In this document: piece after piece, positions 41,554 through 50,096 of the stretch
Layout of the letters: each line of letters starts with the position of its first letter
How positions within the stretch are numbered: the stretch's first letter is position 1
From: Holophagales bacterium UBA5704
GTDB taxonomy: Bacteria; Acidobacteriota; Thermoanaerobaculia; Multivoradales; UBA5704
Assembly (NCBI GenBank): GCA_002420005.1
Contig: DIHE01000174.1
Location: forward strand, 1 to 64,000
Direction: 5' to 3'
DNA: 64,000 bases
Position numbers and translations under genes: made by a program
Notes under the pieces: generated by a model
Told to the model about the DNA's origin: nothing
The model's input: only the letters and a program-made list of their open reading frames with translations
Database searches by the model: none

Positions 41554-42922
41554 GTTGTTTGTTCCTCGCCCGCTCCCGTGCCTCCCGCCACCCCTCCAGC
41601 CGCACCTTGAGCTTCGCCTCGAACCCCTCCCCCTTCGGCTCATAGAAACGGGTGCCCTGGAGCGACTCCGGCAGGCAGTCGAGGCCCCCCACGCCTTCCT
41701 CGGTGTCCGGCGCGTACACGTAGCCGGCGCCATAGCCGATCTGCTTCATCAGCCGGGTGGGTGCGTTGCGCAGCGCCGGGGGGACGGGATCGGCCGGGCG
41801 CTCCTCCACCGTGCGGCGGGCGGCGCCCCAGGCGTGGTAGACGCCGACGCTCTTCGGCGCCAGCGCGAGATAGACCGCCGCCTGGGCGAGCGCCAGCTCC
41901 CCCTCCGGCGGGCCGAGGCGGTGGAACGACTCCCAGGCGGCGAGCGTCTGCGGCAAGGCCTGCGGATCGGCGAGCCCCACGTCCTCGCTGGCGAAGCGGA
42001 CCATCCGCCGCGCGACGTAGAACGGGTCCTCGCCGGAGGCCAGCATCCGCGCCAGCCAATAGAGCGCCGCGTCCGGATCGCTCTCGCGCAGCGACTTGTG
42101 GAGGGCGGAGATCAGATTGAAGTGCTCCTCGCCGGACTTGTCGTAGAGAAGGATCTTGCGCTGCGCCAACCGCTCCACCGCCGCCGCATCGATCCGCGCG
42201 CCCCCCGAGGCGCGCGCGTCGGCCACCGCGAGCTCCAGGAGATTGAGCCCCTTGCGCGCATCCCCGGCGGCGAGCTGGGCGAGCGACGCCAGGCCGTCGT
42301 CGGCCGCCTCCACGCCGGAGGCCCCCAGGCCGCGCTCCGGGTCGGCCAAGGCCCGGCGCATCAGAGCCGTCAGATCCGCCGGGCCGAGCGCCTCCAGCAC
42401 CACCACCCGGCTGCGCGAGAGAAGGGCCGCATTGAGCTCGAACGACGGATTTTCCGTCGTCGCCCCGACCAGCACCACGTCGCCGCGCTCCACGTACGGC
42501 AGAAAGGCGTCCTGCTGCGCCCGGTTGAACCGGTGGATCTCGTCGACGAAGAGGAGCGTCCGCCGTCCCTGGGCCCGGCGCAGGCGCAGCGCCTCCGCCA
42601 TCACCTCCTTGACCTCCTTGATGCCCGAGGTCACGGCGGAAAACGGCACGAAGTGGGCCGCGGTCTCGGCGGCGATCACCCGGGCGAGGGTCGTCTTGCC
42701 GCTCCCCGGCGGTCCCCAGAAGATGAGCGACGGCACCCGATCCGCCGCGATGGCCCGGCGCAGGAAACCGTCCGTGCCGAGGAGCTTCGCGTGGCCGACC
42801 ACCTCGTCGAGCGTGCGCGGACGCATCCGCTCGGCGAGCGGCGAGCCGGCCTCCGGCGTCTCCTCCCGGCGTGTCGTGGCGAGATCCCGCGGCTGTTCCT
42901 GATCATCGAAAAGCGTGCGCAT
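41546..42922 (-). CDS. rarA: Replication-associated recombination protein A (RarA/MgsA)
   Basis: The 458-residue AAA+ ATPase has Walker A GPPGSGKTT (about residues 71-79), Walker B LLFVDEIHRFN, sensor 1 GATTENPSFELN and the arginine-finger segment LLSRSRVVVLE, then the lid and the C-terminal tetramerisation domain (DAALYWLARMLASGEDPFYVARRMVRFASEDVG). Length and motifs match RarA (bacterial WRNIP1/Mgs1), which acts at stalled replication forks. Its 3' end overlaps the arm of a 9-bp repeat hairpin. TAGAAT sits 6 bases before its ATG with no ribosome site, so it may be leaderless. Confidence 0.94.
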   Translation of the reverse strand: MRTLFDDQEQPRDLATTRREETPEAGSPLAERMRPRTLDEVVGHAKLLGTDGFLRRAIAADRVPSLIFWGPPGSGKTTLARVIAAETAAHFVPFSAVTSGIKEVKEVMAEALRLRRAQGRRTLLFVDEIHRFNRAQQDAFLPYVERGDVVLVGATTENPSFELNAALLSRSRVVVLEALGPADLTALMRRALADPERGLGASGVEAADDGLASLAQLAAGDARKGLNLLELAVADARASGGARIDAAAVERLAQRKILLYDKSGEEHFNLISALHKSLRESDPDAALYWLARMLASGEDPFYVARRMVRFASEDVGLADPQALPQTLAAWESFHRLGPPEGELALAQAAVYLALAPKSVGVYHAWGAARRTVEERPADPVPPALRNAPTRLMKQIGYGAGYVYAPDTEEGVGGLDCLPESLQGTRFYEPKGEGFEAKLKVRLEGWREARERARNKQRT

Positions 42923-42928
42923 CGGCTC

Positions 42929-42934
42929 ATTCTA
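42929..42934 (-). promoter_or_regulatory. -10-like TAGAAT six bases before the rarA ATG
   Basis: Minus strand: TAGAAT, GAGCCG, ATG. Transcription would begin at the start codon. GGAGGG occurs but about 20 bases from the ATG, too far to act. Confidence 0.4.
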
Positions 42935-42996
42935 ACGGCGGTCCCTCCTTTTTTTCTCCGCCCGCGATTTCCCCCCTTCCCTCGCGTAGTGTCTTT

Positions 42997-43025
42997 CTGA
43001 CACAATCCCGCAGTCATTGCATGAT
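42997..43025 (+). promoter_or_regulatory. Possible promoter of the DUF429-like gene
   Basis: CTGACA, 17 bases, CATGAT on the plus strand; the -35 overlaps a small dyad GTGTCTTTCTGACAC. Moderate match only. Confidence 0.35.
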
Positions 43026-43084
43026 GGTCTTCTCACGGCACAACTCGGCGCCGAGAGGGGCAAAAGGGAGGAGATTGCTTGGAT

Positions 43085-44023
43085 ATGACGAGCACCACCA
43101 TCTTCGTCCTCGGAGTCGAACCAGGCGTGCCCCGTCGCGAGCGGGCCCCGACGGCCAGCGCGGTCCTCGCCTACCGCCCGGCGGACGGCTCGATCGGCGT
43201 CGGCCGGCGCGCCGAAGCGTTCACCAAGCCCGGTCTCGGTGCCTGGCTGCGGGAGGATCCGATCCTCGCCGACGAACGGCTGCGCCTGGCCGTCGTCAAC
43301 GGCCCGCTGACCCCCGTGCGCCTGGAGCACAAACCGTTTCGCGCCCGCCTGATCGAGATCCGGATGACCCGCGGCGCCTTCGCCGGCTCGCTGCGCGGCC
43401 CGCAGCCTCCCTGGGTTTCGTCGGGCCGCTCCGGCTGGCCGCGCTATCAGGAAGCGACCGGCTACCGGGAGATCCTGGAGGACCGCGGGTTCCCCTACGT
43501 TCCCTTCCCCCCCGAGGGCCCTCCGCCGGTGCTGCCGCCCCGCGGGACGGTCGAGGTCAATGCCAAGGCCTGCCTGTCCCTGCTGCTCACGCGCGCGCCC
43601 ACGGGCGGCCGCCCGATGGCGAGCGAGTTCATGGGCCAGATGGACGACTGGCTGTTCCCGCAGCTCTTCCTGCCCCGCCTCGCCGCCGACGAGACCGCCC
43701 CCCCCGGGCCGCCGCCCATCCATCGCTTTCTGGACAACCTGGCCCCGGGTCTCCATCTCGGTCCCGACGCGATCGAGGAAGCCGACCGCATCTCCCGCAT
43801 CCGCCGGCCCTTCTCCCGCCGCGAGCCCCTGCGCGCCTACCTCTCGGCCGTCCAGGGCATCCTCGCCCTCGCCGGAGGTGCCGCGTTCGTCGGCGCCGAG
43901 GGAGACGGCGAAGGATATTTCCTGCTGCCGGCGGCCTGGCACTCCGACTGGGAGCAGGAATGGCACGAGCCACGGCGCCATGAGCCGCGGCTGCGGCGGG
44001 TGCGCGTGCCACGGGGGCGGTGA
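43085..44023 (+). CDS. Uncharacterised protein, distantly DUF429-like
   Basis: The protein has 312 residues from ATG 43085; a TTG at 43079, nearer to GGGAGGAG, would add two residues. It has no signal peptide or membrane helix. The layout (N-terminal strand FVLGVEPG, a VVNGPLTP strand, the basic RARLIEIRMTRG, then VEVNAKACLSLLL) recalls the RNase H-like DUF429 family, in which the acidic residues are D, D and E. Here those positions seem replaced (VEPG, VNGPL), so activity is doubtful. The later part is Pro/Arg-rich. The coding case rests on the ribosome site, length and lack of competing genes. Function unknown. Confidence 0.6.
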   Translation: MTSTTIFVLGVEPGVPRRERAPTASAVLAYRPADGSIGVGRRAEAFTKPGLGAWLREDPILADERLRLAVVNGPLTPVRLEHKPFRARLIEIRMTRGAFAGSLRGPQPPWVSSGRSGWPRYQEATGYREILEDRGFPYVPFPPEGPPPVLPPRGTVEVNAKACLSLLLTRAPTGGRPMASEFMGQMDDWLFPQLFLPRLAADETAPPGPPPIHRFLDNLAPGLHLGPDAIEEADRISRIRRPFSRREPLRAYLSAVQGILALAGGAAFVGAEGDGEGYFLLPAAWHSDWEQEWHEPRRHEPRLRRVRVPRGR

Positions 44024-44130
44024 TGATTGCGCAGCCACCGGAGGGTGGCGAGAGCGTCCCTCCGGTCCTCCTCCCCGATGACGACAAAACGACTACCCCT
44101 TCGGGGGGTGGCTTTCAGGGTGTCTTCGGG

Positions 44131-44136
44131 TAGAGT
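44131..44136 (+). promoter_or_regulatory. -10-like TAGAGT six bases before the ccmA GTG
   Basis: TAGAGT, GCGCTC, GTG at 44143. No ribosome site precedes the GTG. Same spacing as at rarA and the PKD lipoprotein gene, consistent with a leaderless ccm operon mRNA. An upstream hairpin with arms CACCCC/GGGGTG-type bases lies at about 44094-44112. Confidence 0.4.
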
Positions 44137-44142
44137 GCGCTC

Positions 44143-44763
44143 GTGCCCAAGACGACGCTCCACTTCGAGAAAGTCCGCCGCCGTTTCGGGCGCCTGTCGG
44201 TCCTCCAGGGGGTGACCGGGACCGTGACGCCGGGCGAGGCCTTGCTGGTGACCGGCCCCAACGGCTCCGGCAAGAGCACCCTGTTGCGCTGCCTCGCCGG
44301 GGTCCTCGCACCGGATGGCGGGCAGATCGCCTACCGCGAAGGGGAACGGGATCTCGACATCGGCGAGCGGCGGCTGCGCGTCGGCTACGTGGCTCCCGAC
44401 CTCGCGTTCTACAGCGAGCTGACCGTCGCCGAGAACCTGCAGTTCTTCGCCCGCCTGCGCCGGGTGAGCCCCGACCGGGGCTTCGCGATCCTCGACCGCC
44501 TGGCCCTCCCCACCGACCGCATGGCCGGGACGCTCTCGTCCGGCATGCGGCAACGGCTGCGCTGGGCCTGGGCGCTGCTCCACCGGCCGCGCCTTCTTCT
44601 TCTCGACGAACCGTTCCAGAACCTGGACGCCCCCGGCGAGGAGGGGACGCGCGAGCTGCTGCGCGAGCACCTGGAATCCACCCCCGGCGGCCTCGCCGTC
44701 ATCGCCAACCCGTCGTCCCTGGAGATCGACCGTGTCACCGCTCGCCTCGACCTGGGCCGCTGA
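44143..44763 (+). CDS. ccmA: Heme exporter ATP-binding protein CcmA
   Basis: The 206-residue protein (GTG start) is one ABC ATPase domain: Walker A GPNGSGKST, Q-loop region replaced by GYVAPDLAFYSELT, signature LSSGMRQRLRW and Walker B RLLLLDEPFQNLD. Length fits CcmA. With CcmB it forms the ABC unit that drives release of holo-CcmE from CcmC in cytochrome c maturation System I. It overlaps ccmB by 32 bases. The H-loop His appears to be replaced in AVIANPSS, a feature worth checking against other CcmA proteins. Confidence 0.88.
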   Translation: MPKTTLHFEKVRRRFGRLSVLQGVTGTVTPGEALLVTGPNGSGKSTLLRCLAGVLAPDGGQIAYREGERDLDIGERRLRVGYVAPDLAFYSELTVAENLQFFARLRRVSPDRGFAILDRLALPTDRMAGTLSSGMRQRLRWAWALLHRPRLLLLDEPFQNLDAPGEEGTRELLREHLESTPGGLAVIANPSSLEIDRVTARLDLGR

Positions 44764-45418
44764 GGCTCTCGCCGTGTTCGCCAAGGAGTGGCGCTGCGAG
44801 CTGCGCACGCGCATCGCGCTCAACACCCTCGGCCTGTTCGCCGTCACCACCCTGGTGGTGGCCGGCGTCAGCCTGGGACCGCTCGGCGTCGCCAAGGCGC
44901 AAGGGTCGGCCCTCCTTCCGGTGCTCCTCTGGCTGATTCTGTTGTTCTCGGTGGCGGCCGGCCTTCCCCGCGCCTTCGTGCAGGAGGAGGAGACCCAGAC
45001 CGCCACCGCTCTGCGCCTCTGCGCCACGCCGTCCGCCCTGTTCTGCGGCAAGCTCCTCTATGCGCTGACCCTGGTCGCCGGCCTGGAGGTGCTCATCACT
45101 CCGCTGTACGTGATGATCATGAATCTGCAGGTGGCGCGGCCGGGCCTCCTCGCCGCGGCGCTCGCCGCCGGCGGCTTCGGCCTCGCGGCGGGGAGCACGC
45201 TGGTCGCGGCGATCATCGCCCAGGCGCGGAGCAAAGGGACGCTCTTCTCGGTGCTCTCGTTCCCCATCCTCCTGCCGTTGCTCATCCTGGCTGTCGAGCT
45301 GACCCGCAACGCGGTCGTGGGCGATCCCCCCGGGATGGCCCTCCCTCAGCTCCTCCTGTATGATGCTTCGGTCTCGATTTTCGGCCTCATGCTCTTTCCG
45401 GTGGTGTGGAATCCATGA
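44732..45418 (+). CDS. ccmB: Heme exporter membrane protein CcmB
   Basis: The 228-residue protein (GTG start within ccmA) has six hydrophobic segments and the CcmB features: an N-terminal KEWRCELRTRIALNTLGLF, a helix beginning LLWLILLFSVAAGLPRAF, FVQEEETQTATALRLCATP and the later FPILLPLLILAVE. It is the membrane partner of CcmA. It shares ATGA with ccmC, so ccmA-B-C are translationally coupled. Confidence 0.92.
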   Translation: MSPLASTWAAEALAVFAKEWRCELRTRIALNTLGLFAVTTLVVAGVSLGPLGVAKAQGSALLPVLLWLILLFSVAAGLPRAFVQEEETQTATALRLCATPSALFCGKLLYALTLVAGLEVLITPLYVMIMNLQVARPGLLAAALAAGGFGLAAGSTLVAAIIAQARSKGTLFSVLSFPILLPLLILAVELTRNAVVGDPPGMALPQLLLYDASVSIFGLMLFPVVWNP

Positions 45419-46080
45419 AGAAGACGCTCCCTTGGCTCCTCTGGCTCTGGATCTCCGCCGTGATCGTCGGAGCCTTCTACTATGCCCCTCTCGCCCAGGG
45501 GTTCATCGGCAAGTCCAGCCGCATCCTGTTCTTCCACGTGCCCATGGCCTGGGTCTCCTTCACGGCGTTCATCGCCGCGGCGGTGTGGAGCGTCCTCTAT
45601 TTGATGAAGGGACGCCAGGAGAGCCACGACCGGGCCGCCGCCGTGGCGATCCAACTCGGCCTGCTCTTCGGAATCCTGGCCACGGTCACCGGCGCACTGT
45701 GGGCGCGCGTCATGTGGGGCGCCTTCTGGAACTGGGACCCGCGGCAGACGTCGATCCTGATCTCTCTTCTCTTCTATGCCGCCTATCTGGCCCTGCGGGG
45801 AGCGGTGGACGACCCGGAGAAACGAGGCCGCCTCTCCGCCGCCTACGCCTTGCTCGGCATGGTGGTGACGCCGTTTCTCTTCTGGGTGATGCCGCGGCTC
45901 ACCTACACCCTCCACCCGGAACCGGTGGTCAATGCCAACGGCAAGGTGGAGATGGAGTCGCGGATGGTGCAGGTGCTGCTGGCCAGCACCTTCGCGTTCA
46001 CCATCCTGTTTTTCTGGATGCACAACCTGCACTGCCGCCTCCAGGCGCTCCTCGCCCGGAAGGTGGAGGCACAGGAGTAA
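45415..46080 (+). CDS. ccmC: Heme-handling protein CcmC
   Basis: The 221-residue protein (ATG 45415) has six membrane helices and the tryptophan-rich WGAFWNWDPRQTSIL motif that binds heme on the periplasmic side. FFHVPMAW at about residue 40 and PRLTYTLHPEPV in the later loop carry the conserved histidines of the heme-handling family. CcmC attaches heme to CcmE. The next gene is ccmD, 5 bases on. Confidence 0.94.
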   Translation: MKKTLPWLLWLWISAVIVGAFYYAPLAQGFIGKSSRILFFHVPMAWVSFTAFIAAAVWSVLYLMKGRQESHDRAAAVAIQLGLLFGILATVTGALWARVMWGAFWNWDPRQTSILISLLFYAAYLALRGAVDDPEKRGRLSAAYALLGMVVTPFLFWVMPRLTYTLHPEPVVNANGKVEMESRMVQVLLASTFAFTILFFWMHNLHCRLQALLARKVEAQE

Positions 46081-46085
46081 CCCCT

Positions 46086-46205
46086 ATGGACGCCAGCGGT
46101 GGCGACGCCTGGATCGTCGCAGTCAACCTTGTCATCTGGACCGGACTGTTCGTCTACCTCCTCCGCCTCGACCGGCGGTTGCGCGAGATGGAGAAAGAAC
46201 CATGA
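46086..46205 (+). CDS. ccmD: Small membrane protein CcmD
   Basis: A 39-residue protein starting at ATG 46086 and ending at TGA 46203-46205. It has a short periplasmic N-terminus, one membrane helix (AWIVAVNLVIWTGLFVYLL) and a basic/acidic tail RLDRRLREMEKE. This is the usual form of CcmD, which helps release holo-CcmE from CcmC. Its stop shares ATGA with ccmE. Its position between ccmC and ccmE supports the call. Confidence 0.82.
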   Translation: MDASGGDAWIVAVNLVIWTGLFVYLLRLDRRLREMEKEP

Positions 46206-46597
46206 ACAAGAAAGGCTATTACCTGCTGGGAGCCACCCTCCTGCTGGCTTTCGCCGGATTCTCGGCGACCGCTTTCAAGGAGACACTCACCCCCTACGTC
46301 CCCTATGAGATGGCCCGCAAGGGGGACCGCGTCGTCCAGGTGGCCGGCGCGCTCGAGAAGGGGAGCTCCTCCTACGTCGCGCAGGAGGAGAGCCTCTACT
46401 TCACCTTGCAGGACCCGAAGACCAAGGAAAACATGGACGTCCGCTACAAGGGGCTCAAGCCGGCCAACTTCGAGGACGCAATCAGCATCGTGGCCATCGG
46501 CCGCTACGACGAGACCGCCCGGAAGTTCGAGGCCGACAAGCTCCTGGTGAAGTGCCCGAGCAAGTATCAAGGTGCCGAGGTCAAGACTTACAGCTAG
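46202..46597 (+). CDS. ccmE: Heme chaperone CcmE, CxxxY variant
   Basis: The 131-residue protein starts at ATG 46202. An N-terminal membrane anchor (YYLLGATLLLAFAGFSAT) precedes the OB-fold. The heme attachment site in most CcmE proteins is HxxxY; here the corresponding segment is KLLVKCPSKYQG, giving C118-P-S-K-Y122. A Cys in place of His is known in a minority of CcmE proteins from archaea and some anaerobic bacteria such as Desulfovibrio. The periplasmic OB-fold carries heme from CcmC to the CcmF/H ligase. CcmI, which often goes with the His form, is not seen in the window. Confidence 0.92.
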   Translation: MNKKGYYLLGATLLLAFAGFSATAFKETLTPYVPYEMARKGDRVVQVAGALEKGSSSYVAQEESLYFTLQDPKTKENMDVRYKGLKPANFEDAISIVAIGRYDETARKFEADKLLVKCPSKYQGAEVKTYS

Positions 46598-46612
46598 TCA
46601 GGGGGCTTTCCG

Positions 46613-48829
46613 ATGTTGGACTCACTTGCGCAGCTCTACCTCCCCGGAGCGCTCACCCTGTGGTGTGCCCTCTTCTTCTCGTTGATGGCGCTCTGGGGGT
46701 ACGCCCACTCGCTGAGCCCGGCGGGCGCCGCGGCGTCCCTGCCGTTCGCGCGCCGCGCCTACGCTTTCTTCGCAATGTCGGTCGTGCTCTGCGGTCTGCT
46801 GATGACGCTCCTGCTCGCCCTGCGGGATTTCCGGATCGAGTATGTCTTCCAGTACTCAGGCCTGGACCTGCCGATGCACTACCAGATCGCCGCGCTCTGG
46901 GCGGGCCAGAAAGGCAGCTTCCTGATCTGGCTGTTCTGGGGCGCCCTCCTCGGCCTTCTGATCGGCAGGACCGCCGGCAAGAACGAGCCGGCGGTGATGG
47001 GCATCTACACCCTCACCCTGCTCGGCATCCTGTTCATCCTGGTGCGGGAGAACCCGTTCGTCATGCTCCGGGAGACGCCGCTCGACGGCGAGGGCCTGAA
47101 CCCGCTGCTGCAGGACGACTGGATGGTCATCCATCCGCCCATCATGTTCATCGGCTACGCGGCGACGGCCATCCCGTTCGCCTTCGCCATGGCCTCGCTC
47201 TGGCGGCGCCAATACGACGACTGGGCGGCGCGCTCCTTCCCTTGGGCGCTGGGCGGCTTCCTGGTGCTCGGCTCGGCGATCCTCCTCGGCGGCTACTGGG
47301 CCTATGAGACCCTGGGCTGGGGCGGCTACTGGGGCTGGGACCCGGTGGAGAACGCTTCGCTCATCCCCTGGCTGTTCGGCACCGTGCTCATCCATGGCCT
47401 CCACATGGAGCGCACCCGGGGACGCTTCCGCCGCATCAACTACGTGCTGGCCACGCTCGGCTATCTGTCGGTGCTCTATGGCACCTTCCTCACCCGCTCC
47501 GGTGTGCTGGCCGACTTCTCGGTGCACAGCTTCGTGGACCTCGGCATCTCCGGCTGGCTGATCGGCCTGATGGTGTTCTTCGCCGGCCTGTCGATCTTCC
47601 TGCTGGCCACCCGCCTCAAGGAAGTCCCCACCGAGGCCAACGAGGATCCGTTCTTGTCGCGGGGCACCTTCCTGGTCCTCGCCGCGATCACGATCCTCAT
47701 CTCCACGGCGGTGATCACCGCCGGCACCTCGGCCCCCCTCCTCACCCGCTTCATGGAAAACCCCGGCCAGGTGGGCCCGTCGTTCTACAACCGGGTGAAC
47801 CTCCCGATCGCCCTGCTCATCGCCCTCCTTCTCGCCGCCGTCCCCTACCTTTCCTGGAAGGGCAACGAGCCGCGGGAGATCCTGCAAAAGATGATCGGGC
47901 CGCTCGGCTTCGCCGCCGTGCTGTCGGTGGCGGCGGGGATCTGGGCGGTGCGCGAGCCGATCCACCTGCTCTTCGTCTTCCTCTCCGGGCTCGCGCTCGC
48001 CACCAACGCCCACAAGACGTTCACGAAGTACCGGGCGGGCGGTCTGCGCGCCGCAGGCGGTTATCTGGCCCACGTGGGGGTCGGCATCATCCTCCTCGGC
48101 ATCCTCGCCTCGTCCGGCTACGACGAGAGCACCAAGGTGACGCTCGAGCTCGGGAAGCCTCGGCAGGTGGGAGACGCAACGCTCACCTTCCAGCGATTCC
48201 TCCCCCGGGTGGGACGCGAAAAGGAGGGCATGGAGATCCGGGTCCAGCAAGCCGGCGGCAAGGAGTTCCTCGTGCGGCCCCGGATGTTCACCAACGACCG
48301 CACCCGCCAGGTGATGGTCAACCCGGACATCCGCAACTTCCTGCTCCAGGACTTCTACGTCTCTCCCATCGAGCTCGATCCGGGTGAAAGCGCAGAGGTC
48401 GCCCTGGCCCAAGGCACGTCCAGCCGGATCGGCGACCGGGAATTCCGTTTCGACAGCTTCGAGCTGCAGGCGGAAGGGGGCAACGCCATGGCCGCCATGG
48501 CCGCCGGCAAGCCGATCAACATCGTCACCCGCGTGACCGTGACCCAGGAGGGCAAGAGCGAAACGGTCCAACCCGTCTACGCCTTCAACCCGGCGACCGG
48601 CGAGGTGAGCAATCCGATGGTGGCGCTCGCCTCCGGCGGCACGCTGTCCGTGGGGGGGATCGTGCCGATGAACGGGACGGTCCAGCTCCTGTTCAACAAG
48701 CCCCTCCTGTCGATCGACGTCACCCGCAAGCCGCTCATCCAGCTCGTCTGGTACGGCTTCTACGTCGTGCTGATCGGCGGGACGATCGCCCTGGTGTTCC
48801 GGCTGCGCGAGATGCAGAGGCGGGAGTAG
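46613..48829 (+). CDS. ccmF: Cytochrome c heme lyase subunit CcmF
   Basis: The 738-residue protein has about 14-15 membrane helices and the WWD-type motif WGGYWGWDPVENASLIPWL. Conserved CcmF segments are HYQIAALWAGQKGSFLIWLFW, HPPIMFIGYA and FLTRSGVLADFSVHSF. A large periplasmic domain (about residues 500-700) precedes a final helix. It attaches heme to apocytochrome c together with CcmH. CcmG and CcmH are not in the window. A strong terminator lies 42 bases after the stop, inside the opposite gene. Confidence 0.95.
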   Translation: MLDSLAQLYLPGALTLWCALFFSLMALWGYAHSLSPAGAAASLPFARRAYAFFAMSVVLCGLLMTLLLALRDFRIEYVFQYSGLDLPMHYQIAALWAGQKGSFLIWLFWGALLGLLIGRTAGKNEPAVMGIYTLTLLGILFILVRENPFVMLRETPLDGEGLNPLLQDDWMVIHPPIMFIGYAATAIPFAFAMASLWRRQYDDWAARSFPWALGGFLVLGSAILLGGYWAYETLGWGGYWGWDPVENASLIPWLFGTVLIHGLHMERTRGRFRRINYVLATLGYLSVLYGTFLTRSGVLADFSVHSFVDLGISGWLIGLMVFFAGLSIFLLATRLKEVPTEANEDPFLSRGTFLVLAAITILISTAVITAGTSAPLLTRFMENPGQVGPSFYNRVNLPIALLIALLLAAVPYLSWKGNEPREILQKMIGPLGFAAVLSVAAGIWAVREPIHLLFVFLSGLALATNAHKTFTKYRAGGLRAAGGYLAHVGVGIILLGILASSGYDESTKVTLELGKPRQVGDATLTFQRFLPRVGREKEGMEIRVQQAGGKEFLVRPRMFTNDRTRQVMVNPDIRNFLLQDFYVSPIELDPGESAEVALAQGTSSRIGDREFRFDSFELQAEGGNAMAAMAAGKPINIVTRVTVTQEGKSETVQPVYAFNPATGEVSNPMVALASGGTLSVGGIVPMNGTVQLLFNKPLLSIDVTRKPLIQLVWYGFYVVLIGGTIALVFRLREMQRRE

Positions 48830-48848
48830 GCGGGGAAGGTCGGAAGAA

Positions 48849-49592
48849 CTACGTCCCCACCGCCAACCGATCCGCGAGGGAGCCGGGGAGCCCGGCCTCG
48901 CGGATTTTTTTCTGCGCTTCGCCGACCGGATAGGGCACCCGGTACCAGCGCACCACCCGCCGGCGGCTGTCGTAGATCATGTAGGAGGCCCGCGGGTCGC
49001 GATCCCGCGGCTGGCCGATCGAGCCGGGGTTCAGCAGGTAGCGGCCTTCCGGGTGCAGATGGATCGTCCCGCCGTCGCCTTTCAAGGGGGCGACGCGCAG
49101 GCGCCTCCCCTCCAGCGAGAAGATCGACGGGATGTGGGTGTGGCCGAAGAAGACCACCGGGACGGTGAACTGGGAGAAGATCTCGTAGGCGTCCACGTCG
49201 GAGAACACGTAGGTGTCCTCATCCAGAGGCGAGCCATGGCAGATCGCCATCCCCTCCTCCACGCCCAGCGGGCCGCGCGGCAGCTCGCGCACGTAGCGCA
49301 GGTTCTTTGGGGTCAGGCGGCCGGTGGTCCATTGCGCCGCGGTCAAGGCGGTCTGGTTGAAGTTGGAGCCGTTGTCGATGCCGGCCACCACCTTGTCGTG
49401 GTTCCCCCGCACCGTGTAGACCTTGGGCCCGAGGCGACGCACCGCCTCCACCACCTGGTTCGGCGCTCCTCCGTACCCCACCAGGTCGCCGAGCACCAGC
49501 GCCGCGTCGAAACGCTTGCGCCGAGTGCGCCGCAGGACGACCTCGAAGGCGTCCCAGTTCGCATGCATGTCCGACAGGATCAGATAGCGCAC
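48849..49592 (-). CDS. Metallophosphoesterase (YfcE/diadenosine-tetraphosphatase-like)
   Basis: The protein has 247 residues from GTG 49592, giving MRYLILSDMHANWDAFEVVL; the frame further upstream is shadow of aroK. Calcineurin-like metal motifs: SDMHAN, LGDLVGYG, RGNHDKV, ICHGSP and FGHTHIP, then the conserved NPGSIGQPRD. This set is typical of the small bacterial group that includes YfcE-type phosphodiesterases and predicted protein phosphatases. The substrate is unknown. Start overlaps the aroK 3' end by 13 bases, so it is the last gene of the accBC operon. Its C-terminal codons double as the ccm terminator. Confidence 0.88.
   Translation of the reverse strand: MRYLILSDMHANWDAFEVVLRRTRRKRFDAALVLGDLVGYGGAPNQVVEAVRRLGPKVYTVRGNHDKVVAGIDNGSNFNQTALTAAQWTTGRLTPKNLRYVRELPRGPLGVEEGMAICHGSPLDEDTYVFSDVDAYEIFSQFTVPVVFFGHTHIPSIFSLEGRRLRVAPLKGDGGTIHLHPEGRYLLNPGSIGQPRDRDPRASYMIYDSRRRVVRWYRVPYPVGEAQKKIREAGLPGSLADRLAVGT
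48871..48911 (+). terminator. Rho-independent terminator of the ccm operon, inside the convergent gene
   Basis: TCCGCGAGG (48871-48879) pairs perfectly with CCTCGCGGA (48896-48904), with an inner CCGGG/CCCGG pairing, followed by seven T. It lies wholly within the last codons of the phosphoesterase on the other strand. Confidence 0.88.
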
Positions 49593-50095
49593 CGTCGTTC
49601 CCCGAGCCGCAGAGAGATTCTCGCCGCGATCTCCTCCGGCCCCTCCTGGGGGGCCATGTCGATGATCAGGTCCGCCCGCCGGTAGGCCGGGAGCCGTTCC
49701 CGGTACAAGGCGAGGGCCTGCGTTTCGTCCTGAAACAGTGGACGATCCTCTTTGCCCAATCCCCCCACCCGTGCCGCGAGGGTCGCGAACGCCGGGTTGA
49801 GCCAGACCGTGAAGCCATGTTCCCGGATCCACCGGGCATTGGCTTCAAAGGTGACCGTCCCTCCTCCTGTGGCGATCACGGCCTCCGGCAGCCGGGCGGT
49901 GGCCTCCAGGGCTTCCCGCTCCAGGCGCCGGAACACCGGCTCGCCATGCTCCGCAAAAATCTCCCGCACCCGCAGGCCCGCCTGCCGCTCGATCTCCTCA
50001 TCGAGATCGACGAACGCAACGCCGAGCCGCGCCGCCAGGAGCCGGCCCACCGTGCTCTTGCCGGACCCCATGAAACCCGTCAGGTAGATCCTCAT
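49580..50095 (-). CDS. aroK: Shikimate kinase
   Basis: The protein has 171 residues from ATG 50095, one base after the thiE stop. Motifs: P-loop GFMGSGKST (about residues 7-15), VDLDEEIE (shikimate-binding Asp), FRRLEREAL (Arg) and ATGGGTV. It phosphorylates shikimate at the 3-hydroxyl in aromatic amino-acid synthesis. No other aro gene is in the window, so it is separated from its pathway. Confidence 0.94.
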   Translation of the reverse strand: MRIYLTGFMGSGKSTVGRLLAARLGVAFVDLDEEIERQAGLRVREIFAEHGEPVFRRLEREALEATARLPEAVIATGGGTVTFEANARWIREHGFTVWLNPAFATLAARVGGLGKEDRPLFQDETQALALYRERLPAYRRADLIIDMAPQEGPEEIAARISLRLGERRCAI

Positions 50096-50096
50096 C

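Noticed and set aside
49593..49832. Upstream extension of the phosphoesterase frame
   Set aside because: It reads through aroK in another frame; the SDMHAN metal motif starts right after the GTG at 49592.
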